Assembly: GCA_951640165.1 (NCBI GenBank)
Contig: OX621241.1
Coordinates: forward strand, 10,793,001 to 10,857,000
From: Pseudoips prasinana
Lineage: Eukaryota > Arthropoda > Insecta > Lepidoptera > Nolidae
DNA: 64,000 nucleotides
Direction: 5' to 3'
In this document: positions 1 to 11,214 of the stretch, in pieces
Position numbering within the stretch: position 1 is the first letter of the stretch
Layout of the letters: the number at the start of each line of letters is the position of its first letter
Made by a program: the position numbers and the translations under genes
The notes under the pieces: model-generated
The model's database searches: none
What the model saw: only the letters and a program-made list of their open reading frames with translations
What the model was told of the DNA's origin: nothing

Positions 1-1029
1 GAAAATCAAGAAAAACCGTTTTTCACCCTTAAAAACTCACCCCCATCCCCTTTCCGACCTCAGATCGCCCGTAAATTATTTTTCCTTTCATTTTTATAAT
101 ATTCCCCTCCTTTTCTAATGGGTTTCATCCTACTATTATTTTTTTTTGTTTTAAAAATTATCGAACCTGGTCTATAATACTTACATTGCCTTTATTTTTT
201 ATCGAATGTAACAATTATGTATTATTTGTTATCGAACGTATAAAATCACTTTTCTTTGTTAATACACTCAATACGGCTTTGTGAATTCTTGTTAGTATAG
301 TAATAAGCTTAAATTAAGTATCCTGTATTTCTCAGATAAATGAATGTATTATTTATGAGAAATAAATGTCTTAAACCATAAACCATTCTTTTTAAAACAT
401 TGGTAGACATAAAGAGAGGTCGAGCACAGCATTCCATTCGCTCAAAGAGCAACCCGACTGGGAAAGTACCTCCACCTTACAAAAGACATTCCTTAATAAC
501 AACATTAATAACTTTAATGTTTTGTTTCTGCGTCTGAGTAAGCTCGGAGTGTAAATAATAAAAACTGATTGAAATAAAAGACCACGATCTCAAGATAGCT
601 AAAAAAGACAGGGACAAAGAAGCCGTAGCCGTTCGGCTTCCAGAAGCATATTCAATGCCTCTGGAAACTGGACAAAGACAAAGAAGTCTGTAAGAGGAAT
701 TGCCACAACTTTTTTGCTTGAGGTTTACTTAGGATTAAAGATAGGCTAGGATATATTTAGGTGGATATTAATGAATAATTAGAATAGAGTAATTAAAAGA
801 CTTTTTAGACCTTTTTTTAGTTCAAAAACCAAAAATTTACACCAATGTATAACCACTTCAAGTGATTACAAAAATAATAATAAAAGTCAAGAATGCACTC
901 TTGTCTGTTGAAATAAAATAATATGAAATAAAAAAATTAAAAAAATATTGCCTATTGTAGTTACTTATAAAATACAGTGTTGGATAGAACACACGTATAA
1001 CCATTGCCCTGGAATTTTAAATAAAGGTA
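1..1029. other. Noncoding DNA, probably intron of LRR gene 1
   Basis: No coding exon is visible. The stretch is AT-rich. At about 413-485 there is a short GC-richer piece resembling the 3' region of lepidopteran CR1/Zenon-type LINEs (CGACTGGGAAAGTACCTCCA). Because exon 2205-2357 begins in mid-codon, this DNA most likely belongs to an intron of the gene that starts off the left edge. Confidence 0.5.
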
Positions 1030-2005
1030 TAGTGCTACAAACTTATCTGACCCGGTGGCCAAAAGTAGAACTAACGACGCCAGTTTAAAATGTCAATCGG
1101 CCTGTTATTCCATGACATTCCTGCCATTGATTGTTTGTTGCGCGTATTTATTTTTCTTTATGTGTATTTTAATTGTGAAAAATGCCGAAAGCTTTAAAAA
1201 GTGACGCGAGGAATGTTATATTACAAGTATTGAATTATATGAAGGAAGAAAAACGCCATCAGGCACCAATTATATCCTTCAATAAGTTGTATGAACCCGT
1301 AGCTGCTGCTACAGGTTAGTGTTGTCACCTTCTGAAAAAATACGAAACTCCCCCTCGCATTTTAAATTAAAATACATATTTTAAAATATTCATTATTTAT
1401 TTAATTTTTGCTAATTCCTTTGTAGGTGTCCGGGAGCGATTTCTAAGAAAACTTGTGAAAGAAAAAGAGCAAGCAAATGCAAAAATTTATAGCAGATCAG
1501 AACATTGGTAGATCGAATTCTGAAATCCTATCATTGATTGTAGAAGCTTTTGATAAAATTACAGTCAATGAATGGCAAAAGCATTGCAATCATGTGAAAA
1601 AATATTGAAAATGTGTATCGAAAAAGGGATGGATACTTAGACGAGCTTTTCATCATTCATTTAGGTAGTGATAGTGAAAGCGAAAGCAGTGTTTCCGATA
1701 ATGATGATAATGAAATGACTTCTGAATTAAACCATTCCGGTGACATAATAATACCTGGAGTATCTCCGTTAGAGAACACTCAGCATACATTTTATGTAAA
1801 TGATCATAATTATTGTATAAAAATATAAAGATTTGTAATAACAGTATTTGTTTGCTTTTTAGTGAAGTAACATTTACGTTACAATGTTACTTCACTACAA
1901 TGTTCATATTATTTTTACCCACTTTATTGCAAAAAAATAGTTACTAGCAACACTAAATGCGATAACAGCGACGCTACCAGCGGGCCAGATAAGTTTTTGG
2001 CACTG
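1030..2005 (+). mobile_element. Non-autonomous Tc1/mariner-like (IS630) DNA transposon
   Basis: The left end (TAGTGCTACAAACTTATCTG) and the reverse complement of the right end (CAGTGCCAAAAACTTATCTG) form terminal inverted repeats of about 28 bp, both continuing into CCCG-TGG. TA dinucleotides at 1028-1029 and 2006-2007 are the expected target duplication. Total length is 976 bp. Inside is a split, internally deleted transposase-like gene. The element sits upstream of exon 2205-2357, so it is probably intronic. Ends and TSD are read directly; the superfamily rests on the TA target and the style of the encoded protein. Confidence 0.8.
1182..1828 (+). pseudogene. Deleted Tc1/mariner-like transposase remnant
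   Basis: An ATG at 1182 opens a basic N-terminal segment (MPKALKSDARNVILQVLNYM...) that ends in phase 1 at 1314 before a GTTAGT donor. An acceptor TGTAG at 1421-1425 restores the frame as ...AATG-VRERFLRKLVKEKEQ. This is the helix-rich DNA-binding part seen at the start of this transposase type. A stop follows shortly. Further on, pieces around 1533-1605 (VEAFDKITVNEWQKHC) and 1613-1828 (acidic, Ser/Asp/Glu-rich, ending IIPGVSPLE...) resemble the C-terminal end of the same protein, in shifted frames. The whole catalytic DDE core is absent, so it cannot encode an active enzyme. Family assignment is from memory of similar lepidopteran proteins. Confidence 0.6.
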
Positions 2006-2204
2006 TAATATACTTAAGCAGACAGCATCTGTCAACAAAAAATATATAGCGTAGAATATTTATATTGTCATGGTCACGCTAGTAGAACAAACATACATTT
2101 TATGTGTATTTGAGAATATCATAGAAAAACATACATACATTATTTCAGAATAGTCTTTAACAATAACTATATAACAATAAGTGCTTATGTGACATTATTT
2201 GCAG

Positions 2205-2357
2205 GTCTACGAAGCCTAGATTCACTAGGTTTAGCACACAATCAACTTCGCGAAGTACCTGCACAGGTATTTTCGCATTTAACGTTTTTGAATTCATTGG
2301 AGTTGGAAGGCAATATAATCCAAAGGATTGATGAAAAGGCTTTTGCTGGACTTGAAG
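2205..2357 (+). CDS. LRR gene 1, internal exon (two LRRs)
   Basis: This exon of a leucine-rich-repeat protein encodes 51 residues, GLRSLDSLGLAHNQLREVP... to ...EKAFAGLE. It has two LRR units of the pattern LxxLxLxxNxLxxVP and LxxLxLxGNxIxxI. It is bounded by an ATTTGCAG acceptor at 2204 and a GTAAGT donor at 2358. Both borders are phase 1, and the last base joins with AG of the next exon to give Glu, continuing the repeat spacing without a break. The 5' exons are outside the window. LRR proteins of this kind lie on the outer cell face and mediate adhesion or ligand binding; that role is inferred from the family. Confidence 0.93.
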
Positions 2358-2593
2358 GTAAGTTATGACAATATAAGTCATCGATACATTTAGGAGTTAT
2401 GTAAATTTTATTACTGTTCGATTTTATGTCATGATAAAAGGGTTTATAGCATAAAATTGGACAGTGTAAAGAGGAATGTCATTGTCTCCGTTTTATCTAC
2501 TAGTCGTTTTGATTATTTATCGAAATAATCTTTACATAAGTTAAGTATTCTATCTGACAATGGAAGCCATAATTAAGTATGATTGTTCTGTAA

Positions 2594-2650
2594 ATTTTGT
2601 TGCTGTTCGATTGTATGTCATCATGACATACAATCGAACAGCAACAAAAT
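2594..2650. repeat. Perfect 28-bp inverted repeat with 1-base centre
   Basis: The arms ATTTTGTTGCTGTTCGATTG... and the exact reverse complement ...CAATCGAACAGCAACAAAAT flank a single C at 2622; all 28 positions pair. A diverged single-arm version (AAATTTTATTACTGTTCG) occurs about 190 bp upstream, so the palindrome probably arose by an inverted duplication of that intron sequence. Confidence 0.9.
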
Positions 2651-2957
2651 ATATTTATCTTCTTTAAGTTATTACTTTTGTCGCTTTATGCTAAATTTTA
2701 AACTATAAAATAACTTAGGTCGATTCCGTCACGCAGTCGCATTAATATAAGCTGTCGTAATTGATTTCCTCACATCTTTGAAACGACACAAAGTGGGAAG
2801 GTTCCGTATATAATAACATAGGTTTATAGCATAAAATTGAACCGGGCAAAGAGGAAAGTTTCATTTTTATCTGCTGGTTGTTATTATTATTTAACGAATT
2901 ACTCTTTACCTAAGATAAGTATGTTATTCTTACATATCTTTATCTAGTCCATCACTT

Positions 2958-3023
2958 CAGTCGACTTTAAGGTGGTGCAGGTATAACAAGATTGTTATTT
3001 CTGCATCACCTTAAGGTTGACTG
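2958..3023. repeat. Imperfect hairpin, 23-bp arms
   Basis: CAGTCGACTTTAAGGTGGTG at the left and CACCTTAAGGTTGACTG at the right pair with a few mismatches around a 20-base AT-rich loop. It lies in the intron. It may be a small foldback element; no target duplication was resolved. Confidence 0.7.
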
Positions 3024-4230
3024 AGAGGAAATGCATTTGGTATTAAGTCTGCCATTGTACATTTAAGTGCACAACGTGATAAAATATATATAAAGTATGA
3101 TATCTAATGTGCATGGTGATTTATGTTCATCAAACTTTTATTATTCAATATCTGCATAGATATTAAATTCATAATGCTGCCAAACTACATAAGCTTGCGA
3201 CTTTTATGAGTAATTTATAAAACTCTAAGGCCACGTCGTAATTACCTAACGATAGTACGAGCAAACGGAGCGATTTTATCGTACGACGAAGTTCTTGTGC
3301 AGCATTAGTTGAAGTATCTTAATGGATAATGCAATCCTATCACCATCGAGCCGCAAGCGCGACGGAATCGATCCCCTACAAAGGGATGATTTGCCTCTCT
3401 ACACGGATGCACAGTCTACAAAAATGTATTTTTTAATTCTCAAAAGCTTTTTAAATTGAAAAACGCTACTGTGTTGGAGCGATAACGCTCTGACCAATTG
3501 GGACAGTCAAAAGAGATTGGTGGGGTTTTATGTGCGAATGCTGATCGGCCGATCGCTGTAATCATTCACTAGGTATTTCAAAAACTAGGAATTTATAAAA
3601 ATGCCATGCCGAAAATAGTTTTCAGGTATTATTCTTTATCGCACACATAAACTAAACGAAAAAAGAATGTGTGATACAAAGGCATGCACATAGACGAGCT
3701 TAACTTATTAATGAGTTTTCTTTCAGAAAACTAATCAGAGAAGAATACTTACTTATATGTACATTGTACAAATATATAATACTTACATATAATTAACTGT
3801 TCCAGGCATATTCGTGTTAGAAAAATTTAATATTAATATTTTTTTATGTTTACTGAGATATATATATCTATATGATAATCATTATTAGATCTCATCATTG
3901 CACGCGACCTATTGCAGCAGATATATATTCAGTGAGCTGTGCAGCATTTAATCTGCCTTACTTATAATTTTATGTACATGAGAGTTCCTATTATGATTAT
4001 GATCATGATTATTATAACAATGCAAACAATAATGCTATTCTAATTTAGTAATTATTGTAAATAATATGATATAATGAAACTAATAACACTTAAAAAGAGC
4101 TCACTGTCCTTGTATTGCTTTCCTGTGCCCTACAGAACAGGGTATCATGCGTAACTTTTACTATTGACTGTAAACATCTAATAATCTCAACAACCCGCAA
4201 GAAATTTACAGCTGTTTTTAAATGTTGTAG

Positions 4231-4411
4231 AGAACCTGCAGTACCTCCGTCTTGGTGATAACCGTTTACACGAGATACCATCGGAAGCTCTTCGCCCATT
4301 GCATCGTTTGCGTCATTTAGATCTACGCTCCAACAACATCACACACATCAACGAGGATGCTTTTACTGGCTATGGAGACTCCATTACATTCTTGAATCTG
4401 CAGAAGAACAT
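4231..4411 (+). CDS. LRR gene 1, internal exon (LRRs)
   Basis: The exon carries about two and a half LRRs over 59 codons: ENLQYLRLGDNRLHEIPSEA, then LRHLDLRSNNITHI, then DSITFLNLQKN. It starts after TTGTAG at 4230 in phase 1 and ends in phase 2 before GTAAGT at 4412. Its frame fits both neighbours exactly. Asparagine-ladder positions (GDN, RSNN, QKN) are at the expected 23-25-residue spacing. The gene's 3' end lies 4.4 kb downstream. Confidence 0.95.
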
Positions 4412-4815
4412 GTAAGTTAAATTTTAATTGACAATTATATAAAAGGAAAATAAAATATGTGCAGCTAGATGGTATCATATTTAAGAACTTTATTAGCATA
4501 TTCGAAAACGTGAATATTACGATTTTGTCATACGTTTAAAAAATTTTTTTGTCGATTTTGTCATATAGTTTATAATGTTCTATTTTCTATTTTGTCGACG
4601 AATAAAAACGGTTGTACGTTGTTTCATAGGTAATAGTTTTATAAATTTTCGTTTCATTACAAAAATTCTCATATTTTCGTTTCATAGAATAATCAATACA
4701 CATAATACTATACTTACTTTGAAGATATTATAAATGTTAGAATAATCATATCATAGAATAACAAATCAAATATTCTTTATCATTAAATTGTTTATTTAAT
4801 ACAAAACTACACAAG

Positions 4816-4918
4816 TACACTATTGTTGTTAATGTGATAATTGGCGTTAGAAACAATCCAAGGTAAATTAAACGCCGAATGACTGTTTCTAGCGCCAATC
4901 TTCATCAACAATAGTGTA
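4816..4918. repeat. Foldback sequence
   Basis: TACACTATTGTTG at the left pairs with CAACAATAGTGTA at the right, and an inner block ATTGGCGTTAGAAACA pairs with TGTTTCTAGCGCCAAT apart from small bulges. The arms are around 40 bp with a short AT-rich centre. It is followed by a GC-rich stretch and then the LINE tail. Likely a small MITE; its family is unknown. Confidence 0.75.
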
Positions 4919-4989
4919 TCTAGCGCTCGGAGGCCGCTGCCGCGGCACGCTCGCTTGCCTTCGCGCGCTATATGGTTACGGTTCTAACC

Positions 4990-5450
4990 TTTTTTTTTTT
5001 TTTTTTTTTTACATGGTGGAAATGCATTAAACTTACGCATATCCGCCGCTTGGGGAGGCGACGGGTTATGTGGGACTCGCCGGGCTAGTCCCGGGATACG
5101 CACTAAAACCACCATGGTAGCCAGCCTCACAATGCCTGTAGCGGGGGGTCTGGGTACTCGTGAACGATCTCGCCAGTACCCCCGCTGTACACTGAGCGTC
5201 TGAGACTCTCCTCCGGGGACGGGAGGGGGCCAAATGCCTCCTCCCCTCCCCAGCACGCACAAGCGCGTTTAGGCAACCTGAGCTACAGCAGGTTACCTCT
5301 TCCCGGGACCGCTTATGTATGACGAGTGGAGTGCCCCTCCTCCAAACGCCAGCAGTCCCAGGGGCGACGTCAAGCCGGGGAGAAGCCAGCCGGACGCCGC
5401 ATTCTCTCTCGCGCTGAGATTAGCTCCCAACGCCAACCTAACCCAAATTA
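4990..5450 (-). mobile_element. 3' end of a poly-A non-LTR retrotransposon (R1-like)
   Basis: A run of 21 T at 4990-5010 is the poly-A tail of an element on the minus strand. Upstream (higher coordinates) is about 440 bp of GC-rich 3' UTR, quite unlike the AT-rich intron around it. The tail-proximal motif, read on the minus strand, TGGTTTTAGTGCG...GAGTCCCACATAACC, resembles the tails at 30823-31050, 36858-37170 and 56815-56960. ORFs inside it are chance products of the GC content. The R1-like label is by style only. Confidence 0.6.
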
Positions 5451-6570
5451 TTTCCTTTCGGACATTTGGACATCGGTATTTTATGTTTTGAATTGTGATA
5501 TGTACCCGTATTTATTGTATTCTATTATTGGTTTTGTAATTTAAGGATAATTGAAAATTTCGTAACTTATACATGTGGAATTTTGAAATCTGAGATAAAT
5601 GGGGGTGGTGGGTTAATATTCGTTAAAACATTATTTTACAGTTTGATAAGTTTGTTGAACAAAAAAATAATTAAATTGTGTTTCTTTGAAATATGTTTCC
5701 TTCTAGTAACTTGTCTTTGAAACAATAATATTCGAAATAAAAATACAAGGACCAAATATTGAAACATTTTCTGGGAAACGAAATTCTATGAAATATCTAT
5801 CTGCGAAACTATAACATCCCATAAAAACCAGAACGATTTTGCAGCAAAAGCTTTAGTTATGACGATCCTCTTTTTAAATATATATATGAAGAATTAAAAA
5901 AAACCACAAAGCCATTGGCGCTTGTTTCCGACTTGCGCTTAGTTTGAATAATTTATTTCCATATGCATTAGTAATTTCATTAGGAGATAATTTTATTTCT
6001 TGTTATATAAAATCCATATTACTCTATAAAGTAATGAACGTAATGTTGTCTGTACAACGTCAAGGCAACACTCAATTCGTTATGAAGCAACATTTTTATA
6101 CCCCATTCATTTTAAATCCCAAGAAAGAAACGAAAAGAATGAAGAGCAGAAGTAAATAATTCCAGTAATGCTTGTTTTTATGTTCCCCGCGTTTTGATAC
6201 TGAATTTTGTATAAAGTAACTTAATAGCCTGTATTCGTCATGCAATTATTTTGAGACGTACTTTCAGTTTTATGCGTAGGTAATAAATATTCGCATTTCG
6301 TGAGGTAGTGCCGGCATTTGATTAATTTGCAAGGACACCGTATTTTAAGAGACTTGGGATTAATTTACCCGACGAAGATTGATTTAGGGTTGCGTCATTG
6401 AATGAGTTCAATGAAAGGGAAGTTTTGTCTTATTCGTTTAAATATTGACGATTGGGCTAATTTTGTTTTATAGGTCGTAATGTTTTCAAAGTATTCGTCT
6501 CGAGTTGAAACCGAATCCAACCAATGACTTTTTGAATTCATGCTGTTAGGTATTAGAAATTAAATACTTT

Positions 6571-6687
6571 GTACAGACGCCAGCACATGAAAACCACCAA
6601 TCTGTCAAATTGCCTCAATAGAAAGTGAACCTTTTGAATCTATAAAAGAAATTTAACAGATTGGGGTGGAATTGCTGCCGTCTGCAC
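6571..6687. mobile_element. Foldback MITE, ACAGACGCCAGCACAT family (diverged copy)
   Basis: The left end GTACAGACGCCAGCACATGA pairs with the right end ...TGCCGTCTGCAC, and inner AATCTGTCAAATT pairs with AATTTAACAGATTGGGG. It is the same family as 18543-18682, 21307-21424, 28448-28566, 31318-31451 and 49719-49848. This copy is among the most diverged and lies in an intron of LRR gene 1. Confidence 0.7.
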
Positions 6688-7759
6688 ATTAAACGGCAAA
6701 GAAAAACATCGAGAGGAAACTGGCGGGCGTGAGAGATTTTCTATACGTTTTTGATGATATTATATGAAGTATGTCAACCCGCAGTAGGCCAGCGTATTGG
6801 AATATGACTTAAGATATAAAGTATCTTGAAAAAAAATATATAAAAACAGCTTATTCCACAATTTTCTCTTCCACATTCTGTCTGAAAAATCGCATGGCAG
6901 TTTAATTCTGCTAAAGATATATCAATATATAACTGCATGTGACTCAGAATTGCTGTAAGCACTTCTGTGTTACAGCAATTCGGAACGAAGAAATGGCCTT
7001 TGGCAAGAAATGGTTATGTTATAATAATAGGGTCGGCTTGGAATTAAATTGATTATTCAGAAAATATTTTGGGATTAAATAGATTTTTCAGAAAATATTT
7101 TTGAATTAAATAGATATTTCAGTCATTATTTCTAGCTATTACGGTTCATGAGATATAACCCAATAGCAAACATAGCTAAAGCTTAACGTAACATGGTCCC
7201 GAACATAATTTAAAAAAAATATATTATATTTAATTATATTTTTATCATCAATCTCTACTTATACGTAAGTAGTAATTCGCATATAATTATAATTATTTTT
7301 TCTCTGATCACAAAGTTGAAGTTTCATCACTAAATGTAAAGATACTCTTGTAAGCAAATACAAATTTGTGATATAGACCTAATTTAGGTATAAAAAAACA
7401 TGTATTACAAGTCACCAGCGACCTCCCACAGTATGCCTATCACACAATTAACAAAAAAATATTGTATACGAATCTTGTAACATATTAGCGGTTTATTTTC
7501 CTTTAAACTGAAATAAAATACGCTTTACCAACGTTATAAAACAAAGCTACTTATTATTCTGAACTATTCAAGCTTCGTTTCGTCAATTCTCAAGGGAAAT
7601 TCCCTGAGCCTTGCTTTACGTGCATGTCGTGCAGATTACATTGCAGTTAGTGTTCAGACTGCTATCGCTCGTGTGTGTTGTAACTACGACATCAGCACAC
7701 CCTGTTCCCTGCAAGTTAAGCTACATAATAGTTTAATTCTACCAACTTTGTTGTAACAG

Positions 7760-7899
7760 GATCCATCAACTGCCAACTATGGGCTTCGACAACCTTAATT
7801 CCTTGGAGACTTTGAACCTGCAAAACAATAAGCTGCAACACATTCCAGAAGAAATAATGGAGCCGATCTTGGACACTTTACGAGTGGTCGATATTATGG
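7760..7899 (+). CDS. LRR gene 1, internal exon (last LRRs)
   Basis: The exon completes the previous codon (AT+G, Met) and encodes IHQLPTMGFDNLNSLETLNL and then QNNKLQHIPEEIMEPI...LRVVDIM, which are the last two LRRs. The acceptor TTGTAACAG ends at 7759 and the donor GTGAGT begins at 7900. The end is phase 1. The final VVDIM-D pattern leads straight into the LRR C-terminal cap of the next exon. Confidence 0.95.
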
Positions 7900-8579
7900 G
7901 TGAGTTGATTAAAAATGTTTGCATTCATAAGGGAATGACGTTTATTGACGTTAATTGACGTTCATTTTACGTACAGCTAATTTATAGGCGTCGTCCACAT
8001 AAGACTTTTGACAGCTGGACTTTACTTATATTTATAATTAAACAAAATTATGGCTAGTAATAGGTTGACAGTTACCTTAGTTTAGAGATGCTTACAATAC
8101 CGAAGATATAACTAACATTACAGATCCATCCACTAATCCTCCAAACTTACACAGAAATACAACTGCTAAGATCTTAAACTCTGATCCCAACAGTTCTTTC
8201 ATTGAATGTTTCAACTTCTGTCTAGTTTTTTCCAGCGCGGCAGCGCTCCAACAAGAATGCTAAAAGAATATAATAAACTATGAAATGTGCTTCACATTTG
8301 TCTTTTTTATCAAATAACTGACATTGTCTACCGTTAATTATTTAATGGAATTCTATTTTTAAAAGACATGATTAAGAAGATAACACTGGCTATGCAGCTA
8401 GATTGGAAATTCACCAAAGCGTTTTCATTGTTTAATATTAAATTAAAAGTCACGACACGATTAAGTTAAATATAGAAAACATGCAATAATAATAACTAGC
8501 TTGGTTGATGGGAGGTATTTTGCCAATTAGGGTCCTTTTCGGGTTCAAATGAATAATGTATTTATAAATGTTGATACAG

Positions 8580-8851
8580 ATAATCCACTCATATGTGATT
8601 GCGAGCTGGCGTGGTACGAGGGCTGGCTTGCAGGTCTTCGGGACAGGGACGACGAGATGATGCAGAAGAAACGCACAGTTTGCACCATGGTCAACGAGCA
8701 CCGGGAGTATATGGTAGCGAATCTTCCTCTTGAAAAGATGAACTGCAAGAGGAAACCGCCATTTGGAAGAACCTCCGGTGCACCTACCTCCTGTCCCACC
8801 ATAAGCTTTGTGACCAACACACTACTCGTTGTAGCAGCCAGGTGGCTTTAG
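8580..8851 (+). CDS. LRR gene 1, terminal exon: LRR C-terminal cap and possible GPI-anchor tail
   Basis: The start is set by the acceptor TTGATACAG at 8579. The split codon G+AT gives Asp, so the protein reads VVDIM-DNPLICDCELAWYEG, the standard entry into an LRRCT cap. Cap cysteines are visible in CDC, in RTVCTM and in MNCKRK. The tail, TSCPTISFVTNTLLVVAARW, ends in a short hydrophobic segment directly before the TAG stop, which fits a GPI-attachment signal better than a spanning helix with a cytoplasmic tail. Insect chaoptin and connectin share this plan. The four visible exons give 248 residues of what is probably a much longer protein. An ATG at 8549 lies in the same frame but inside the intron and is not the start. 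Chaoptin-like or lambik-like identity is a guess. Confidence 0.93.
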
Positions 8852-9009
8852 AATAATCATAAAAAGTAAATTTTTAACTAAGTTAATCCTAATTTAATTT
8901 AATGCCAAGGGTTACACTCGAGCCAGCTGTGGCCGGATGGCACGATTCGTACCCCTTTGCAACGTTCGTTTTTTTATGTTCAAAACTTCGTAACGTGATG
9001 AATTTGTGC

Positions 9010-9015
9010 AATAAA
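9010..9015 (+). terminator. Candidate poly(A) signal of LRR gene 1
   Basis: AATAAA lies about 160 bases after the stop codon (TGCAATAAACTACG). It is the first canonical signal downstream of 8851. Confidence 0.5.
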
Positions 9016-10916
9016 CTACGATACATATCAATTTTGGGCTGATAAACAAAATTTAGAAGTATAATATTTGGAGCGGTAGCTTGATAAGTGAAGACGGGTG
9101 TTTTTCAAGAGCGGTAATTTAGCGGTACAGTATTTTTACAATGTAGTAGAACCTCTTGGTATGCCTTACTAATAGTAATGTACCAGAATGTAGGTAACTA
9201 CATGTTTTGACAGCAGGCATCGGTGGCGACGGGTGATATATTTCATAAGAGAAGCCGATAACCCAAAAATTCGATGATATGCCGGTTGTCAAATTCGCTA
9301 AGGAAACTTTGACGTATTGGTGTAGAGTGTGATTCACCGCTCTCGTTCGTAAATTAGGTAGAAAGTAATAAACATTTCTTACCATAAACATATCTTACAG
9401 CAAAGGTCCATTTTTCAAACATTCAGTATTGCATTAGGGGCAACGTAAAATAGGAGATGATGAAATAAGTGTTGGAGAGGAGATATAATTAGTGAAAATG
9501 ATATAAGTAAGTGGTATTATAAGTAATCATATAATACCATGTGTGCCCATATATAGTGCTGGCAGTATTAATGAATTCATCAGCCGGACCTGGACATTAA
9601 TAGAGAAGAGGTGAATCACACATTATATTATGGTCGTAACTGTGAGCAAGTCATTTTCAATGCGCAAGGTAGTGGAAGTTTCCTTGAAGAAAGCCGATAA
9701 TGTAACGGCGTAGGTTTTGATGTGCTTTATTAAAGGAAAGTCGATAAGTATCATGTTATATAGACCCTTAGCCATTGCCAGGCATTCTAGTATTAGTAGG
9801 TATCACTGAAGATGCGTCTCAATATCGTTATGGTCAAAAACTCCAATCAGGAGGTATAAAATTAAAAGTAGAAAACTCAAAAAATGTGATTTCACTATGA
9901 GCTAGAATTTTACACAATCTTTAGCGACGAACATTTTTATTTGGACTTTTACAATCCCTATCAATTTGATGGAGAGTTTCTAATATTTTTTGTATCGTTT
10001 ACCCCTGCCTTATGATGTAATACCTATTACTAAGCTTTTACGTATTTACAATGTTGACTATTACGATATTATTCTATGGATATATTCTTAAGTGGGGCTC
10101 GAGGTATAAAACCTCACGTTTATACTTCTCTTACGATGTAATGGAAACAATTATCGCTGGTTAATTTTATTTCTATATAAAATTATGCTACATCTTGAAC
10201 ACAAGTCGTTTCTTTAGCCTGCAGAAGAGTAATAGTATGTTATATTGATAATCATATTATATAGTTAGAGCCCATAAATGTTCGATTTGATGTAGATTTA
10301 GTGATAAGTAGATAAGTGTTAGATCAAATTCGGTATTTAATGCTGTTTATATACTTTAAGTTAAAATCTTATTGTTTATGTTGGTTTAAAGACCAATTTT
10401 ATCAAATCTTATCTATAAATCTATTATAACTTATATACTTTGTATTTATTTTTTTAGAATTAGTTTTGCTTCATAGGCTGTATAAGAAATATTTTTTTAG
10501 TCTTATTGCTTTCAGTGATTATTGTTTAGTTAATATTTAACGTGAAAGTTTATCTTTAGGATAATGGAGTAATAAATGTGACTTTTAACATTCCTTTGCT
10601 CCAACTAAACCTTATATTTAAAAAATCAACAGTCATTTCACATATAATCTTCCATCCTATTATATATTATAAAATGAAATTTGAGCCCTGTAAAAAGGCG
10701 TGAATTGAAAATCATTATCAAGTGATAAAATTGTAACCAAACACATATCCTTTAGTCTGAATAAATAATTATAGGAACAATCAAAATATATATATATATA
10801 TACATATATAAAATTAAATATATAAATATTTGGAGTAAATTAACTATTGAAAAGGGGGTTTAAGAAGCGTGGATGAAAACCTTTTACTATGAAAATACGA
10901 AAGCCGAAGTTTACAC
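9016..10916. other. AT-rich intergenic DNA
   Basis: I see no exon, RNA gene or clear element here. There is a short TA microsatellite at about 10789-10808. ORFs such as 9119-9391 lack family features and splice context. Confidence 0.6.
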
Positions 10917-11035
10917 GTCATCATCATCATCAGCCTGATATGGTCCACTACTGGACATAAGCTATCCCAATGGTTTCTATAACGGGCCATTTGGAGGGTG
11001 TTTAGGCCCTAACGGGTGTTCTCAATGAAAGCAGT
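10917..11035 (-). mobile_element. RTE LINE 3' fragment
   Basis: TCATCATCATCATCAGCCTG followed by a diverged GTCCACTACTGGACATA is the reverse complement of the C-terminal coding end and (ATG)n tail of lepidopteran RTE retrotransposons. Only about 120 bp remain. Confidence 0.6.
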
Positions 11036-11214
11036 GGACTGTATAAAATAGGTATATAGGTAATAGTTGGTCAAGTTTACAACAATAAGACGTGCCCGTT
11101 CCCTGGCTCGCGTGGAAGAAAATTAAGTCCAGCGGAGACGAATGCTGGCGCGACGTGAGGGCTAGTGCGGGGGCGGGTGCAGGGGTGGGCGCGGGGACGC
11201 AGATCGGCCGGCCC

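Larger units (their letters stand above)
2358..4230 (+). other. Intron of LRR gene 1
   Basis: The intron runs from GTAAGT to a TTGTAG acceptor. It holds an imperfect internal duplication: the segment around 2395-2560, with its landmark GGTTTATAGCATAAAATTG, recurs around 2585-2935. It also holds a perfect palindrome (2594-2650) and a hairpin (2958-3023), listed separately. At 3310-3420 is a GC-richer piece with a loose tRNA/SINE flavour that I cannot classify. No other exon is evident. Confidence 0.8.
4412..7759 (+). other. Intron of LRR gene 1 with repeat insertions
   Basis: This 3.3 kb intron runs from GTAAGT to TTGTAACAG. It contains an inverted repeat at 4816-4918, a minus-oriented poly-A LINE tail at 4990-5450 and a foldback MITE at 6571-6687. 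A small degenerate LINE-tail-like piece lies near 7395-7430. The remainder is plain AT-rich sequence. Confidence 0.8.

Noticed and set aside
4984..5262. 92-codon minus-strand ORF ending in poly-Lys
   Set aside because: The Lys run is the translated poly-A tail of a LINE 3' end; no protein family is recognisable.
8545..8820. 91-codon minus-strand ORF
   Set aside because: It is antisense to the LRR C-terminal cap exon of gene 1.
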